From Neospora caninum Liverpool (Eukaryota > Apicomplexa > Conoidasida > Eucoccidiorida > Sarcocystidae): 64,000 nt of DNA. Both the position numbers and the translations under genes were made by a program. The notes beneath the pieces are model-generated. The model was not told the DNA's origin and made no database searches. It was given only the letters and a program-made list of their open reading frames with translations. The stretch's first letter is position 1; every line of letters starts with the position of its first letter. The stretch covers positions 2,418,001 to 2,482,000 of the forward strand of contig NC_018397.1 in the NCBI RefSeq assembly GCF_000208865.1, written 5' to 3'. Positions 11,701 to 24,771 of the stretch are shown here, one piece after another.

Positions 11701-14305
11701 CTGTTCTTGGCTGCTCGTGCGTCTTCACCGAATCCAGTGCCTTTCGTGACTTCGTCTTTGACGTTTCTTTCTTCATGTGACGTTTCTGTTTCTGGAGGCT
11801 CGGATCCAAAGAAGAGAGATGTGTGCGACAAACCGGGCGTGCTAAAGATTTAGGTCAGCGGCGTGGCAGCGCTAGCGCGCGGCTAGATGCTGTCCGCAAA
11901 CGGGAGTGTTTTGCGAGTCTTTTCGTGGACGTCTCGCCGCTCCGAAAGGCCAAGGCACGGCCTTGTCTCTGCTGGCGTGTCTTTTCAGGAACATGGCAGT
12001 CCGCGTTGAGGAGTTCCCCGCCTTCATTGCGGAACATCCTGGCTGGTTCGAGACTCTGGCGCTGCCCGACCCGACGCTGGCCACGACATTTCTGACAATC
12101 TTTGGAGGCCTCTCCATCCTGATTGTGAGTGCGTTGCCGCGCCAAACACGCTTCAAGACGAAGGCGGCATGCGGTCTGCGACAAAACCAATCTGTTGCCG
12201 GCGGCCCGTGATTCCCTATACGTGTATAAAGCCTTTTGTTTGCGTAGGAGGATTTACGTGAAGGCACGAATATGTATTTTCTCGTTGTAGATCCTGTTCG
12301 ATTCATAACACTTCCGGCACGGCGTCGCAGCCCACTAGGGTATGAAATCCGTTTTGCTAAAAACACGATCTCTAGGCGATATTCTCAACTAGCATCCGCA
12401 CCACGCCGACGGCACTTGTCGTACACTGCAATGATGTGTAAACACGTTGCTCGCGGCCCAACTCAGAGTCCGTGCACGTGAGGGGTTGAGCCTGTTCCTT
12501 CCAGGTGAATAGTGTGCTGGACCGTCGGAGTCGGCAGCCGTCTTGGTGCAGGTGAAAATCCAGCGAAAAGTGGTGGATTTCAGTCTCCTATGACATCGAG
12601 ACACATCGAATATGTTCTAGGCCGCTGTACGGGTTCGGCAATGCTCTCGTTACTTTTTGAAGGGTGTGGTGATTCCCAGGTCAGGCCGGGGACGGCGTGC
12701 CGCTCTTGTGAGAGGTGCTACTCAGTAGCTGTGATCGTGTTTGACGCCAGGGAAAAGAACGTGCCGAGTTGATGGGACGGGCGTCACGGACAGATGCAAC
12801 GGTTCAATTTTCTGGAGAGTCGCGCGTGCGGTAGAAGCCCAGTCGCACGACATGAATTCGGGCGAATAGCGGGGGTTTCTGTTATAACGCAGAGGCCGCC
12901 ATGTGTGTCCTGTTCGGTTGTGGTTGTCTGAACGAGGAACTACGGTCGAGGAGACGCAGAGTATGTCCGCAACCGTCATAAACCAGTCCCGGCTCTGGCC
13001 GTCAGTTTGGTCTCGAGACAAGAGCGGATGTCTTTTCTGTGTCAAATTTCGCATGCCAGGCGGGGTGGATGGTGTCCGATAAACTAAAGAAGTTCAGCCC
13101 AGTAAAATCGACCGGACCGCTGAGTCCCGCTGCGGCGCGCCTTCTACCGTCCGTGATCATTATTGCGTACGCAACGTTTATGGGGACTGCATTTCCTGGA
13201 GTAAGGAAAAAAAACAGCACGTGAACTGGGTCAAAGTCTACAATGCAACTGCCACACTGTATGGGTCGCATTCACGGGTTTCCTCCCCGCCACCGGTGCC
13301 ACGTCAGTGTGACAAAAAACAGATATTTAGGACCCCAATAATCACGTGCGACAATATATATATATATATGCTTGCTCGTGCCTATCTGAGATAGACGGCT
13401 CGTGGGACAGCGGAGGGGGAACTATGTGAGCTAGACGGAAATGGGCATTGTTTCATGACTTTGCGACCTCAACACGGCTATCCACGAGACGCGACAAAGG
13501 TATGTCTTTCCAAATTTTCTTTCTCTCTCCACCGTATACTTGCGTCTTTCCGAGTATTCGGTTGTATATCCACCTGCTTTCTATTGCCGGTGACAGCGTC
13601 GCCACTGCTACGACATAGGCGTACCTTTTCATTTTACTGCTTCACACTGTTGCTGGCTTGGAACGGCGTACGATTTGGTGTTCCCTGCGGGCTTCCTCTC
13701 GTTTTCTCAGGGGCTTGTACTCCTTCTTCTTCCTGCTGCCTTTCTCCAAATCATTCTCGCGCGGCTCTTCCGGCTTCGCTCCGTCACACGTGCACTCAGT
13801 AGGTGTTCTTTCTTCAGGAGCAAGGATTTACAACCAATTGTGCATCCATGTTTTCAGGTGACGTTTGGATCGACTGGAGGCTAAAGCTACATTTCTGCGT
13901 GGTTGTGAGAATATAGATCGGCTACCGGTGTGAGCACCCGAGGTATCCCTATCAAGAATATGCGGGCTTACTGTTATGGCAACGGTCTTTCTGCTTTCTG
14001 TCTCTCCAGATTTCGTCCCAGATTCTGCGAAGCCCCTTCACGCTGTACATGCAGACATTCTACGTCAGCGCGTCCCTGAGCTGGTGAAAGAGTGGGAGAA
14101 AAGTGCCGCGGAGAAGAATCTTTCCCCGCGCAAGATGGGGAAGGGCATCGTTGCTTTGTGGAAAGAAAAGTGCCTGGACCCGAAATTCCAAACGCTCCTG
14201 AAGAAGAGCATGCAACAGAGAGAATCACGAGGACGAGAAGGAGGCGCTACGCGTCCCCTGACGCTGCTGCGGCCGAGCACTGGACTTAGGCGAGATCACT
14301 TTTGA
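8711..14305 (+). CDS. OXA1: Oxa1/YidC-family mitochondrial inner-membrane insertase, ten exons (about 794 aa)
   Basis: Predicted exons: 8711-9973, 10270-10355, 10826-10892, 11136-11219, 11509-11648, 11989-12124, 12505-12551, 13023-13200, 13711-13798 and 14010-14305. All phases agree and the total is 795 codons. Family signature: a first membrane segment (exon 3, LPIIGCALRFLTLPFAIAA), then a charged matrix loop with EFMELNKMLKEKQR and EREKVKKFIEAHN, then membrane segments in exons 5 (QMLFIGITISLFSYALR), 6, 8 and 9. Exons 8 and 9 join as FPGGLVLLLLPAAFLQI, equivalent to the FPAGLVLYW segment of the family. Oxa1 inserts mitochondrially made and some imported proteins into the inner membrane. The first 400 residues are Ser/Pro/Ala-rich and begin basic and hydrophobic, consistent with a presequence plus a coccidian-specific extension; M85 (8963) is an alternative start. 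The acceptor of exon 8 (13021-13022) has a weak pyrimidine tract and is the least certain join. Confidence 0.85.
10434..10451. repeat. (AT)n microsatellite in OXA1 intron 2
   Basis: A run of about nine AT dinucleotides inside the second OXA1 intron. It is a simple repeat with no coding role. Confidence 0.9.
13354..13369. repeat. (AT)n microsatellite in OXA1 intron 8
   Basis: A run of eight AT dinucleotides between OXA1 exons 8 and 9. Confidence 0.9.
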
Positions 14306-15534
14306 TTCGCGGCCTTAATCTCACAGAATCTGGCAGGAAAACAGGCGGTGGGTGACACGCTCGTTTTGCTCCTGAATGCGGCTTACAGAGACACGCGGAC
14401 GTACAGCGGAGTAACAAGGAACAAGTCGTTGCGAGAGACAGGGGAAGGCAGACGGCACAGCGACAGAAGACACGAAGGGGGTGAACGAGCTAGAGCTGGA
14501 AAGAGAGCGAGACCGGAAACCGCAACAAGGAGACCCGTAGAAATGTCCAAGTCTGTCGTTTAGATCCGGGTGTTCAACTGCACTGATGAGCGGAATGCCA
14601 TGCTTTCGAGCGTATCGCCTAGCTTCGTGCCTCAACAGGTGTGCCGACCGGCTTCCCACGTTGCTGTTTGCTGCGTCGGAGGCGTGGTGTTCTTCCTGTG
14701 CTTCCCAGGGCAATTGTGTCACTCGCACATCAACCCGGGCCCCCAACTGCCCGTGAGGAGCGCGGACAGTTCATTCCCTCGCTCTGTGTGTGTCCCTTTG
14801 AAACGGCCGCGGCAGTGCACGTGTTTGGTATAACGGCGCCTATTCCCCACCGAGGCAGCGATCAACGAATATCTTAAGAGGAAGACCTCTCGGAAACGTT
14901 GCAGTGCTAAAGTGCTAAAGACAGCGGGATTGGCTGTATATTCGCTTATGGTTGGGAATAAGGACGGCTTCGATGCTACCACCGTTTAGTACGTTTCCGC
15001 TCACGCGGCGACACAGAACTGGTGAAACTGTCACCGAAGCGTCATGCGCTGGCGACACCACTGTGGGCGTAAGCGCGCACCCGCCCACCAACAGAGTAGA
15101 GCGTAGATTGGTGAATCACGTGAGATGGAGGAACATTGAAGTGTATAGAGAGAACAGGCGCGGTAGAGTGCCGTCGACAGGCAGGAAGCCGGAAGCATGC
15201 ATTTGCTGTGTTGGCTTCAAGTACAGCAATGCGGCGGTAGAATCGTAGTAATCGTACAGACCAGTCTCGCTCTCTTGCCTTTACAATCGACACATTCTCA
15301 CGCATCCAGGCTTCACGAGTGCACGCTGCTCGGCGCCTTCACAGGTTTCGTCTCTCGCCTTTGGCGTCAAACTGCCTTTACCATTTTTCTTCGGTTGCTA
15401 CACCTTCTGGCGTCTACGCAGTGTTTGTTCCCTTGCTATCCCCCCCGCTTCTTAACACCTTGCGCAAAGTATCTATCTGTGGTAATTTCCGGTTCGTCCT
15501 TGTGTCCCTCGCGCGCCGCCGTGTCTCGGTGATG
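14306..15534. other. Convergent 3' ends of OXA1 and CFAP61
   Basis: This spacer separates the stop codon of the plus-strand OXA1 gene from the stop codon of the minus-strand CFAP61 gene. It should contain both 3' UTRs. The open frames seen here have no splice-phase partners and no recognisable protein, so no gene is called. Confidence 0.5.
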
Positions 15535-18500
15535 TCAGGCATCTGGAGCTGCCTTCTGCCCGTGAGGTGTTTTTGGCGGCAAATAAAATGCCTGCAACTC
15601 ATCCCTGTGTTCTCGAAGGAACTCAATTAACTCGGCCTGTATCATTCGCCTCATGTCTCTGTCCACGTCTTCGTGTAGAGATGCTAAGCGGTCTGCTTGC
15701 AAACGGATTTGTTCAAACTGTCTTTGTTTGGAAAGAGATTCTCCTGCTGGGAAAGAGTCGCCACGGTCGCCGAGGTCTGCTTTCTGGCGGAGTTTCTGGC
15801 TGTCCACAGTGTCACCTCCATCGAAATCTGGGCCACCGACTTCAGATGCAGTTCCTGTCCGTGAAGACGGCGTCGCTCTGTGCGAGCGCAAGGCGGACTT
15901 GTCCCCGTTTCTCGGGGACAAGACTCCTGACCCAGGGAGGTCTGACGACGCTTCCGGGGGAGGGTTGTCTTCACGTTGTTCTCGCAGAAACTGAGAAAGA
16001 ATGCCAGCAAGAGGACGTGCAGGAAAGTGGGAAAAAAGAGACTATAGAGAAGCAGACGCCCGCAGTGTGACATTTTGTGATAATGCGCAACGGCAAAGGG
16101 ACACGCATTTCCTCTTCCCTGGGTTCTCTCGATCGGGAAGCTAGCAAAGGTTCCGGCATGTCTAGTCTGTTTTCAGGGGGCGAACTTCGCTTCAGAGCGC
16201 CACAAACCTGTATTGCAGTTTGAACATATTGCTTGATACGGCCATCCTTAGCTAAGCGCCTCTGCTGCAGCCTTATAAATGTTGCCATTCTGAGATGTCG
16301 AACACAAGAAGCGGGGCTGCTCGAAAATGGACACTGTGCGTGAAGGAAAGGTGAGAAGGCATGCGCGCAAAGCGTCCAAAACAACTGTTGAATGGAAAGA
16401 AAAAGATAAACGGTTGACATCCTAGTCGGCAAGGCAAGGGGGCTATAACGGGCACTTCACAACTGCGCGCGCCTGCTAGCTTCAGACGGGTAGAACACAT
16501 GGGTATCAGGCTACGTGCCACAAAAGAGACTGGACGTGGAAAAGCCAGTTTCCCTTTCGGTTTGTCAGCCTATCTCGGTTTTCCTCGTGCATTTCCTTCT
16601 CTCACGTCTGTGCTCGATTCTAAGCGTATTCTTTGTTGCATGTTTCCCTTTTTTGGTCTGCTGACGGCAGCGGGGCAACGGCCCTTCACCTTCTTTTGTT
16701 TCTTATCCGCGTGGATCTCTTCTTGTTCATCCAGCGGTAGTTGTTTCGCTTCTACTGGGCGTCTTTCCTCTGGTGACGCGCATCCCTTATCTCCTCGATC
16801 TGCCTGCTTCTTCCCTCGGGGTTTCCTTCTATCTCCCTGGGTCCTTTTCGGGTCTTTGTTTCCTCCCGTCAGATTTCTCTTTCTTTGGCCTGTTCCCAGT
16901 CATTCCCTTCATCCTGTAGCACTTATCACGGTTGGTGGGAACTTTCTGGGAGGTCACAAGGCGAACCACCACGCCTCGTCAGAGGAAACGGAGAAATCGC
17001 GACAGCTGTCCTTGAGTTTCGTTCGCTCAGGTGTCTGTTCTCACCGCGAGTGAAGTAGAGCTTCGAACCAGTGTTCGTCCTCGCTGAAAAAAGCCATCAA
17101 GTCTGCCACATCTCCTCCTTGTCTCTTTTCTTGAACCCTGCTAAAGAAGCTAATAGGTAAGCCCATGAGGAAGAAGAAGGCGTCCAGACGCAGTCGCGTT
17201 GGTCCTGCAAGAGCAATGAACAAAGGCAATCCAAGATCAGGGGAGATTCGGGCCAGTAACGGCACTGAATCGACGTGGGAAAAAATCGGCCAGCTTCAAT
17301 CTGTCCCTTCACTACATGGGCGATCTGCGATGTGCGACCGTACCCGCAATGAATGACAATGAAACCGTGTTCTGTCGAGTTGCAAGGGGAGTTCATGCAT
17401 CCCTGCGTATGCTTGTCTTGCGTGCGTTTTACACGATTACGTTTCTGCTGCACGGATGCTTTAACGAGCGCGGTTATGCACTCTCGGTCACCTGGTCTTC
17501 TCTCGCCCTCGGCAATCTGTAACGCATCCTATCTGTCGTGTCGTGGATGCCTGTGGCGACTTCGTACCAAGATACTTGAATTGACGCATCCGTTGCAGAG
17601 CATCGAGGTCGATCTGGGTGATCTGGCCCTCGACGGACAGAAGGTGTTTCCACGTTTCTGCGTGGCCAGCGTTCGATTCAATCGCATCCCCCCAGTTAAG
17701 TTCAAGTGTGTCGGTGGCTATTCGGTTGTCGTTGTTCTTCTCAGGTTCTTCTTCGTTTCCCGACTCATCGGCTGCTGCCGGGAGAAGCCGCGAACGTGCT
17801 GTACGGTGGACCGACGCCGCGGAGTCAGAAGACGAGGAGCGAGAACGCGAGTGTGGGGAGGAGGGTGCACGGGGAAAGTGAGACGAAGGCTGACTGGAAA
17901 GGAGACAAGAAGACGACCTTTGAGGAGGGGAATACGAGGATGGAGAGTCCGGAGCAGCATCCGACGAGGAGGAATGTGAAGGAGGAATGTCAGTGGACGG
18001 CGGATGACAATGCCGCGCGTGATGAGCAGCGTTCTTCGTTGATGGTTGCGACGGCCACCAGGTATGTCTGAAAAGACACGAAGCGTGTCGAGACAAATAC
18101 CACTGAGGTCTGCGATACTTACGAGATGTTTGGGAAGGCAGGACACCACATATATATAGATATATATACATAGATGTGCATATGAGAATGTATATGCGGA
18201 AATTCACTTGCGTCTGTGCGCCCTCGCGTGATTTTACCCACAGGTATGCGGACAGATCATCTGGTGTTGGCTTGTGTTGCTCGCGTAATTCACGAAAGGG
18301 CTCGTAATCCTTTGGGGCTACGAGGAAGCAAGTGGAAACATGAGTTGATTCTGCATGTTGCGTTTTCTCGTTTTTGCACGGACTTTGAGAGGCAGCCAGT
18401 GCACAGGGAAAGACGGTAAAAGTTGAGGCCACCCGGAAGGCCGCCTTGGACGCATAGCGGGAACTTGAACCGAGGAAGGCAAGTCAGCCGACTCTTGTCG

Positions 18501-21500
18501 CCTCGTTCTTTTCCGGTATCCGGCGGGCGATTGAGGTACGCCTGCAGCTCCTCCACGGTTGGGGCTGCAAACAACTCCTCTACCTGGGAACAAAGGAGAA
18601 AACACCGAACGAACGAGCAAGACATGGATCAGAAACGGATGACTGGAAACACACGGTGGACAACGAAAGGTGGGAGAGGACCACCGAAAGAATGGACAGA
18701 GGGAACACTGCCTTCGACAGTTGCCTTTGCTGGACAGCCTGTAACTGTTGCGCTGTTCGAGGGTTATTGGTTGCCCCGTCTCTCGTACAGGAAGGCAACG
18801 CGAAGGCAAAGAGACAAGCCTTGAAAGGGCCACCGTCGTTCGCCCTCTCTGTGAAGACTGATGTGCATATCGGTACGTGTCTAGTCCCTGTTCGTGCACG
18901 CCCCTCACGATGCCACCCCGCTCACATACGGAACGATACACCGGGCATGTCGCCGGGAGTGTGAACGCGGAAACGGTTTACCCAGACACGTGTAGGTACA
19001 TACACCAGGCTCTCTGGCCTATGATGAAGCAGAAGATAACTGCCGCAGAGCGTGCACGGTCTCTGGTGAAAAACGTTGCGTCGAAGACGCCAGAAAAGGG
19101 AAGAGATCCGGTTTCCCTCCACGAGTTTTAAAGTGACGCGGCTGCATGACGTACGCTTCCGGCGAATCCAAAACATCTGGAACGCTCGCAGCCGTCATCT
19201 GCCTGGCGCGTTTCTCGCTGTTGCCACGTTGTTTACGTTGTGTTTTGCTCACCGAGGCAAACGGGACAAGGAACTCTTTTGGCGGCCGTAAGATACGCGT
19301 GTCGAGGAGATGGTCTCCGAAGAACGGCGAAGAAGCCGGCGGATGGCGAGGGCTCAGAAAGAGAGGATTGAGGCGCCGTATTACCGAAGCCGCAAGATAG
19401 CAGCCAATCTGAAGGAGGGACAGAGCGGCGAAACACTCGGACAACGAAGTACAGGACCAGGGGGGAAAACCGCGAAGGTGGCTGCGGAGATGAACCGCAG
19501 AGAGACGTGTACAGGGGCTGTGGCGAACAAAGCGAGGACCGAAAGGGGGCCACAAGGGAGGCGACGGGGAAAGGCCAGTCCCGCGAAGCCAGCTGTAGAA
19601 CGATAGACTCCTCTTCCTCACTTTTGATTTGTACTTTCCGTCGCACATGTGCGCCCTCACCTCTCTTCCACTGTAGCTGTCCTGTTTCAGATTGGTTTTC
19701 CGAGTCGGTCGGTACTCCCGAGAAAACTCACAAAGGGAACCTCCACCGTAGATAAAAGGATCACTTGTCTGGGCAAGTGCGAGCACAGAAGGAACATTCA
19801 ATCATGAATCGCTGAGTCGAGCAACAGAGAGCGGAACAGACACACGCAATTGACAGTGGCAGACGCTAGCGAAAACCCGCCACGTATATCCGCCAACGTT
19901 TCCGTTACCTTGAAACTCACCATTTTGTTCCGTGGTTCCCCTTTGCATGGTGAGATGCTCACGCGTCAACATCAGGCCCCGTTAATCCCTCTTCCGTTCT
20001 CTCAGTGAGGCGCGTGTTATTTTGATTAACAATGGGTTCATGTAGAACCTCTACCTCTGTCCCTCCTTTTCGCTTCAGCCGTCAGCCTTCTCCTCATGTC
20101 TGTTTCGAGCACCTTCCTTGACCCACTGCGTGTGTGCGGCTAGTCCCTCTCTAAAACCGTTCGTATTGGCAGATCCGAACTTGGTGTGGGTTCCGACAGT
20201 GTTGTTTGTCTTTTCGCCCATGCGCATATTTTGCAGTCGCCGCACAAAACGGCGAGGCGATCGCTTACTAGGAAACGGTGGTTGACGACGAGTCTGCCAT
20301 CGTACACGAGACCGCTTCGATGAATGGCTTCAAACATATCGCTGTCTACGTTCCTCTGGTCAGCTGTGAGAAGCACACGGCACGCGAGAGACTGCAGACG
20401 CGAGGTCGGAACGTTTTCTTGTATCACAGGCGGGAAGGGCGATGTGACTGATGGACCGTTGAACGGTTTGAGTTGGTTTCCGCGTGCCATGGCGCCTGAC
20501 GGAAAACGAAAGAGACAGGAAGGCCAGCGCAAGCGACTCGTTACCGTGAACGCGTGCCGACGATGATTGGCAACACTTGTCAAAGAGAGCAGTTTCACGT
20601 TTGAACCGATGTGAAGCTTCATCTTATGATCTGTCCTACCCTGCCAGAGAACGTTTCGTCCCTGCCACACTGCGATCGTGAGTTCCGAGAGCGCAACAAA
20701 CGGTGCGCCGGTGAGAGGCGATGACCAGCGACAGGTGACTGTACCGCCCAGATTGTCCTTTTCTTTCCGACCACACCCGGCTCTGCAAAAAAAAAGTTTA
20801 GAAGCTGCCTTTCTGAGCTTCGGCTCCACTTACACCCTCCAGATTGCCAGTCATCCGCAAGCTCATCCATAAAACTTCGCCGAGACTGGACGATGTCGTC
20901 TTCGTCTTTGAAGGCAACGACACCGCGCGGCGAGAGGGAGCACGCAGCAACTTCGGAGACGCCTTTCTCTGTCTACAAAGGCGACGGTCCAAACCGCGGA
21001 GACAACGAAACGAAGAACATCTATTCACTCGAGTTACCAGTTTTCTGGCATCCCCCTGCACTCGCGTTGCTATTCGGTTACATCACTGTGTGTCCACGTG
21101 ATCTGGGGACGACTCCAATGGACATGACAACCGTCCAGGCGAGAACGTGAACTGGTAGCATTTGTTAGAGTTCTGTGACCCATTCGGGTTTGTTTGTGTA
21201 ATCGAATTTTGAACTACGTGCCGAAAACGGCCGGAGAGTTCCCCTTTTAGAGAAGCACTAACGGTTTGTGTCTTGTGACGTACCCCTTCAAGGCCTGCGT
21301 CTTCCAGCAAAATGGATTTCAATCGGCCACGTCCATCTGGAACCACGCCTCTCAAAGTGTATCCGTCCAAAAGCGTCACACCGATGTTTACGAGCAGATC
21401 GTGGCACTTGCTTTCCATCGGATCTCCTTCGACGAATTCCGAAACGGGGAGCATCTCATCCTCTTGATCTTGCGGCTCTGCGTGGGTGACAAGGCAGGAG

Positions 21501-24500
21501 GAACGGCTCAGCCGGAGGACCACAGAATGCATGAGAGAAGCTTTGTCTGAGTCAGCAAAAGGGGAAGACAAGAAAACGAAGAAGAGGAAGCGAGCATCAA
21601 GGGCTGCTCTGGAAAGTCTGTCGCACCTTCAATGAAGGCAGCGAAACTCGACAGCATCAGACGTGACTGATTGATTCTCTTTCAGAAACGCTGCAGCTGT
21701 CCACAGCGCTCTCGCGCAAAGGCTGTCCACGCCGAGAGCATCTCACGAGTTTGACTTGAAGCTACTGGGATACCCACGACTGCGGAGTGACAAGTTCAAC
21801 TGGTATTGCTGTGTCTCCTCGTTAAATCAGCATGATCCAAGGACACGCACCGCTGGCAGTTGCTTTCGATCTGAGGGGCAAACCAAGGAAAAAAGTCGCC
21901 GCAAAACAGGATCGCCATAGCCTTTTCCAGCATATCTGAGTGCAGTCAGTGGAGTTCAGCTGCCTTAGAAACAACAGTAAGAAGTGCTGCACTTCTTCCC
22001 TTTGAATTCAACTTGGTTTGCGGTAATGTGAGATACCCAAGTCCAGGGATAACGAGACACAGACCGTCCATAATGAAGGCCGTCGGAACTGTGTTTCCAG
22101 AGGAATGGCCTCCGAAAAGAGTACGGCAGTCCCTGTGGGACCACATCGGTCGGAGACGGCTGGTCGTGCCTTGGACTGCGCTCGTCTTAGAATCGAGCCC
22201 TCCGTTGTGCTCTCTTATATATCGTTGAAAGCGAATTCGAGAGAGAGGAGAATTTCTCAAATATCTTACGGAGATTTTCTCAAATATCTTACAGAGAGCG
22301 ACACTGGCAAGGCAGTCCACATCTCGAACGCGCGACAATACTTCTGAGGATAAGTATTTCACTGTGCAGTCCCGCTAACCTTGGAGGAAGAATTAAAGTG
22401 ATTTTCTGAGCAGGCACGTCCCGGCTAAGCAGCCCATGGATTAGGCAGTATGCATCCAGGGATCGCCCGTAGACTACGGCAGAGGTTAGAGGATTCCATC
22501 TCAGCGGAACCAGGTAGGGTCCTGAACGCACAGGTTCCCTCCAGCGGCAATACGCGTGTTGGGTTGGCACGGGCTCGAGACGGAATGCTCAAGAACAAAG
22601 CGGTACTGCACTTCTCTTCGCATATGGACGAAGGCTTTCGACGCAACTGAGATATCCACGCCGCGTCCTCTCCATTGGTAGGCCGTGGGAACGAGGACGC
22701 GAACAAAGTACAGCCAACGCATTCACAGACTCGCTGCTTCCTTCAGAACATTCGGGTTTCACCCTCTTCTGTCCTTTCTGATAGCGGCGAAGCAAATGCA
22801 TTTCTTCAACGAAGCCAGGAGAGCGCGCCGGAGCTATTTACCTGATTCCTCAAGAAGATCGTACAGCCACGGGTCCGCAGAGGAGATGCATCCATTGACT
22901 CGTTGAAGCGCTCTCGGACTTGGGGCCTTGCGTCTTCCAGCGCCTGTTTGGTCACCGTGCTTCATCATTGTTGGTGACTTGGAATTCATGTGAATCTCCT
23001 GCAGTCCCCAACTCCTCAACCCGATCGACTGGAGGGCTGCATCTTGCATACCCGTGGCCAGGACGAGAAAGTCATAGGGGAGCACTGGGCTGTCGAGGTC
23101 ACCTTCGCCTGAGTGATTGTCGTTCGCACTCGTATTCTCAGTTGACAGTCCCTCTTCGCCACGTGTACCGGAGCGCCTGGAAGCCCCGATGATGTCCGTG
23201 CGACCGCCGGCATCGAGGTAGATCAACTTGTTTCGCCGATCGATCCGGTGAATTCTCCGGTCAACGACTCGCACACGCAGGTCGAGCAGCAGTCTCCTAC
23301 AGAAACGAGCAAGCGCCAATCCAGCGCAGACATTCGAAGCTGGAGAGAAAAGGAACGTACGTGGCGCGTTTGCTTCCGAGTACCACAAAAACCGGAACAG
23401 TAATGCAGCGCATACCTGATTTCCGAGGCTTCATCGTAGTCAGCCGTACTCTGCGAAAGGAGCGGTTTCACATCCCGATTGACCAGCCTGGCGGAACGCA
23501 CAGAAAAAGAAAAGGACTCTAGTGGCCGAAAATGTGATTGTCTGTTCTAGGACAAACGACGGCACCGCGTGCCTCAAACACAAGGATAGGTCCATCTTTG
23601 GATTACCCGCAGGAAGTCGTGTGGCGCAGCCGACGCCATTACGGAAGAAAGACAGAACTTTCAGGAGTGGCTGATCAGGCGACTTTCAGGATAGGACAGG
23701 CAGGCCAGAAATGCAACAAACGATATCACGACATCACGCCTCAGCTAGAAAGGAGAAGCGTTGTCTACGTGTCTCTCCCCGTATGCGTTTAACAACCATG
23801 GCCGCCGTGCAGTGACCGTGGACGTCACCTCTAGCACAGAACAGTTGTCTACACATGCGTCTGGAAGGCAATGATATTTCTCTCTGCGGGCACACGCAAC
23901 TGCTCCTGTGTCAGCTTTTTTCCTCATTCACCCCGGCGCTGTCGATCAGCACTGAATTGGATTGCCAGAGTGTTTCGCGGCCATTAGAGCCGGCGAATCC
24001 CCCCCACGCCCCTGAATGCTTCGTTGCCAACTCGAACCACAAAAAGTCTTACGGGAGGCCTCCGGGGGCCAGGAGAGTCACGTCTTTGAACAGGAAACTG
24101 CGATTGGCGAATAGAAGATGCTTCAAGAAGGAATAAGCTGTTGAGGAGAAGCCGACGACGACGATCCGATGAAAGAACGTGAACGTGTAAGAAGAAAGAA
24201 ATGACGGGCGGCATATCAAAAGGGAGATGGCCTGAAAACAGGAGTCAAGTTTATCGGCCAACGAAGAGGCAAGCATGACAGACAGCGAGCGCGTATTCGG
24301 CGCCACAGGAACGCGCAACAGTCACAAGGTGTTCATTTCACGCATGCGAAAGAACACCGAAATTACTTAATAGTTCCCGATACACTACGCCTTGTGTTGT
24401 GACTGGCGTGGACCATTGCAGGCACCGGTGAATATGACCGTAGGCACATTCAGACACAAATGGGTAAATAGAGTACGGGTGGATGAGCCACATGCAGATG

Positions 24501-24740
24501 CACTTTGGTAGAGTAAATTTTCTTTTGGCAAACTGTATCTACGCATATTTTTGTATATGGATCAAGTGGGTAAGGCTAACTTTGTCCGCTTGTGTCTGGG
24601 GTGCTACGGTTCTGCCCCCCACATGCTTGGGTGTATATCTATATCTATATCTATCTATCTATCTATCTATATATATATATATATATACATACATATGTAT
24701 ACATATATATATATATATATATATGAATATATATATACGA

Positions 24741-24771
<31 letters not shown>

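Noticed and set aside
17097..17453. Minus-strand frame with HCGYGRTS, reminiscent of a tyrosine-phosphatase P-loop
   Set aside because: Only three residues separate Cys and Arg where the signature needs five, and the stretch lies in a CFAP61 intron.
15535..19198. A separate gene downstream of CFAP61
   Set aside because: The exon [19 protein letters not shown] (19661-19768) and the following exons join in phase and match the CFAP61 C-terminal order, so it is one gene.
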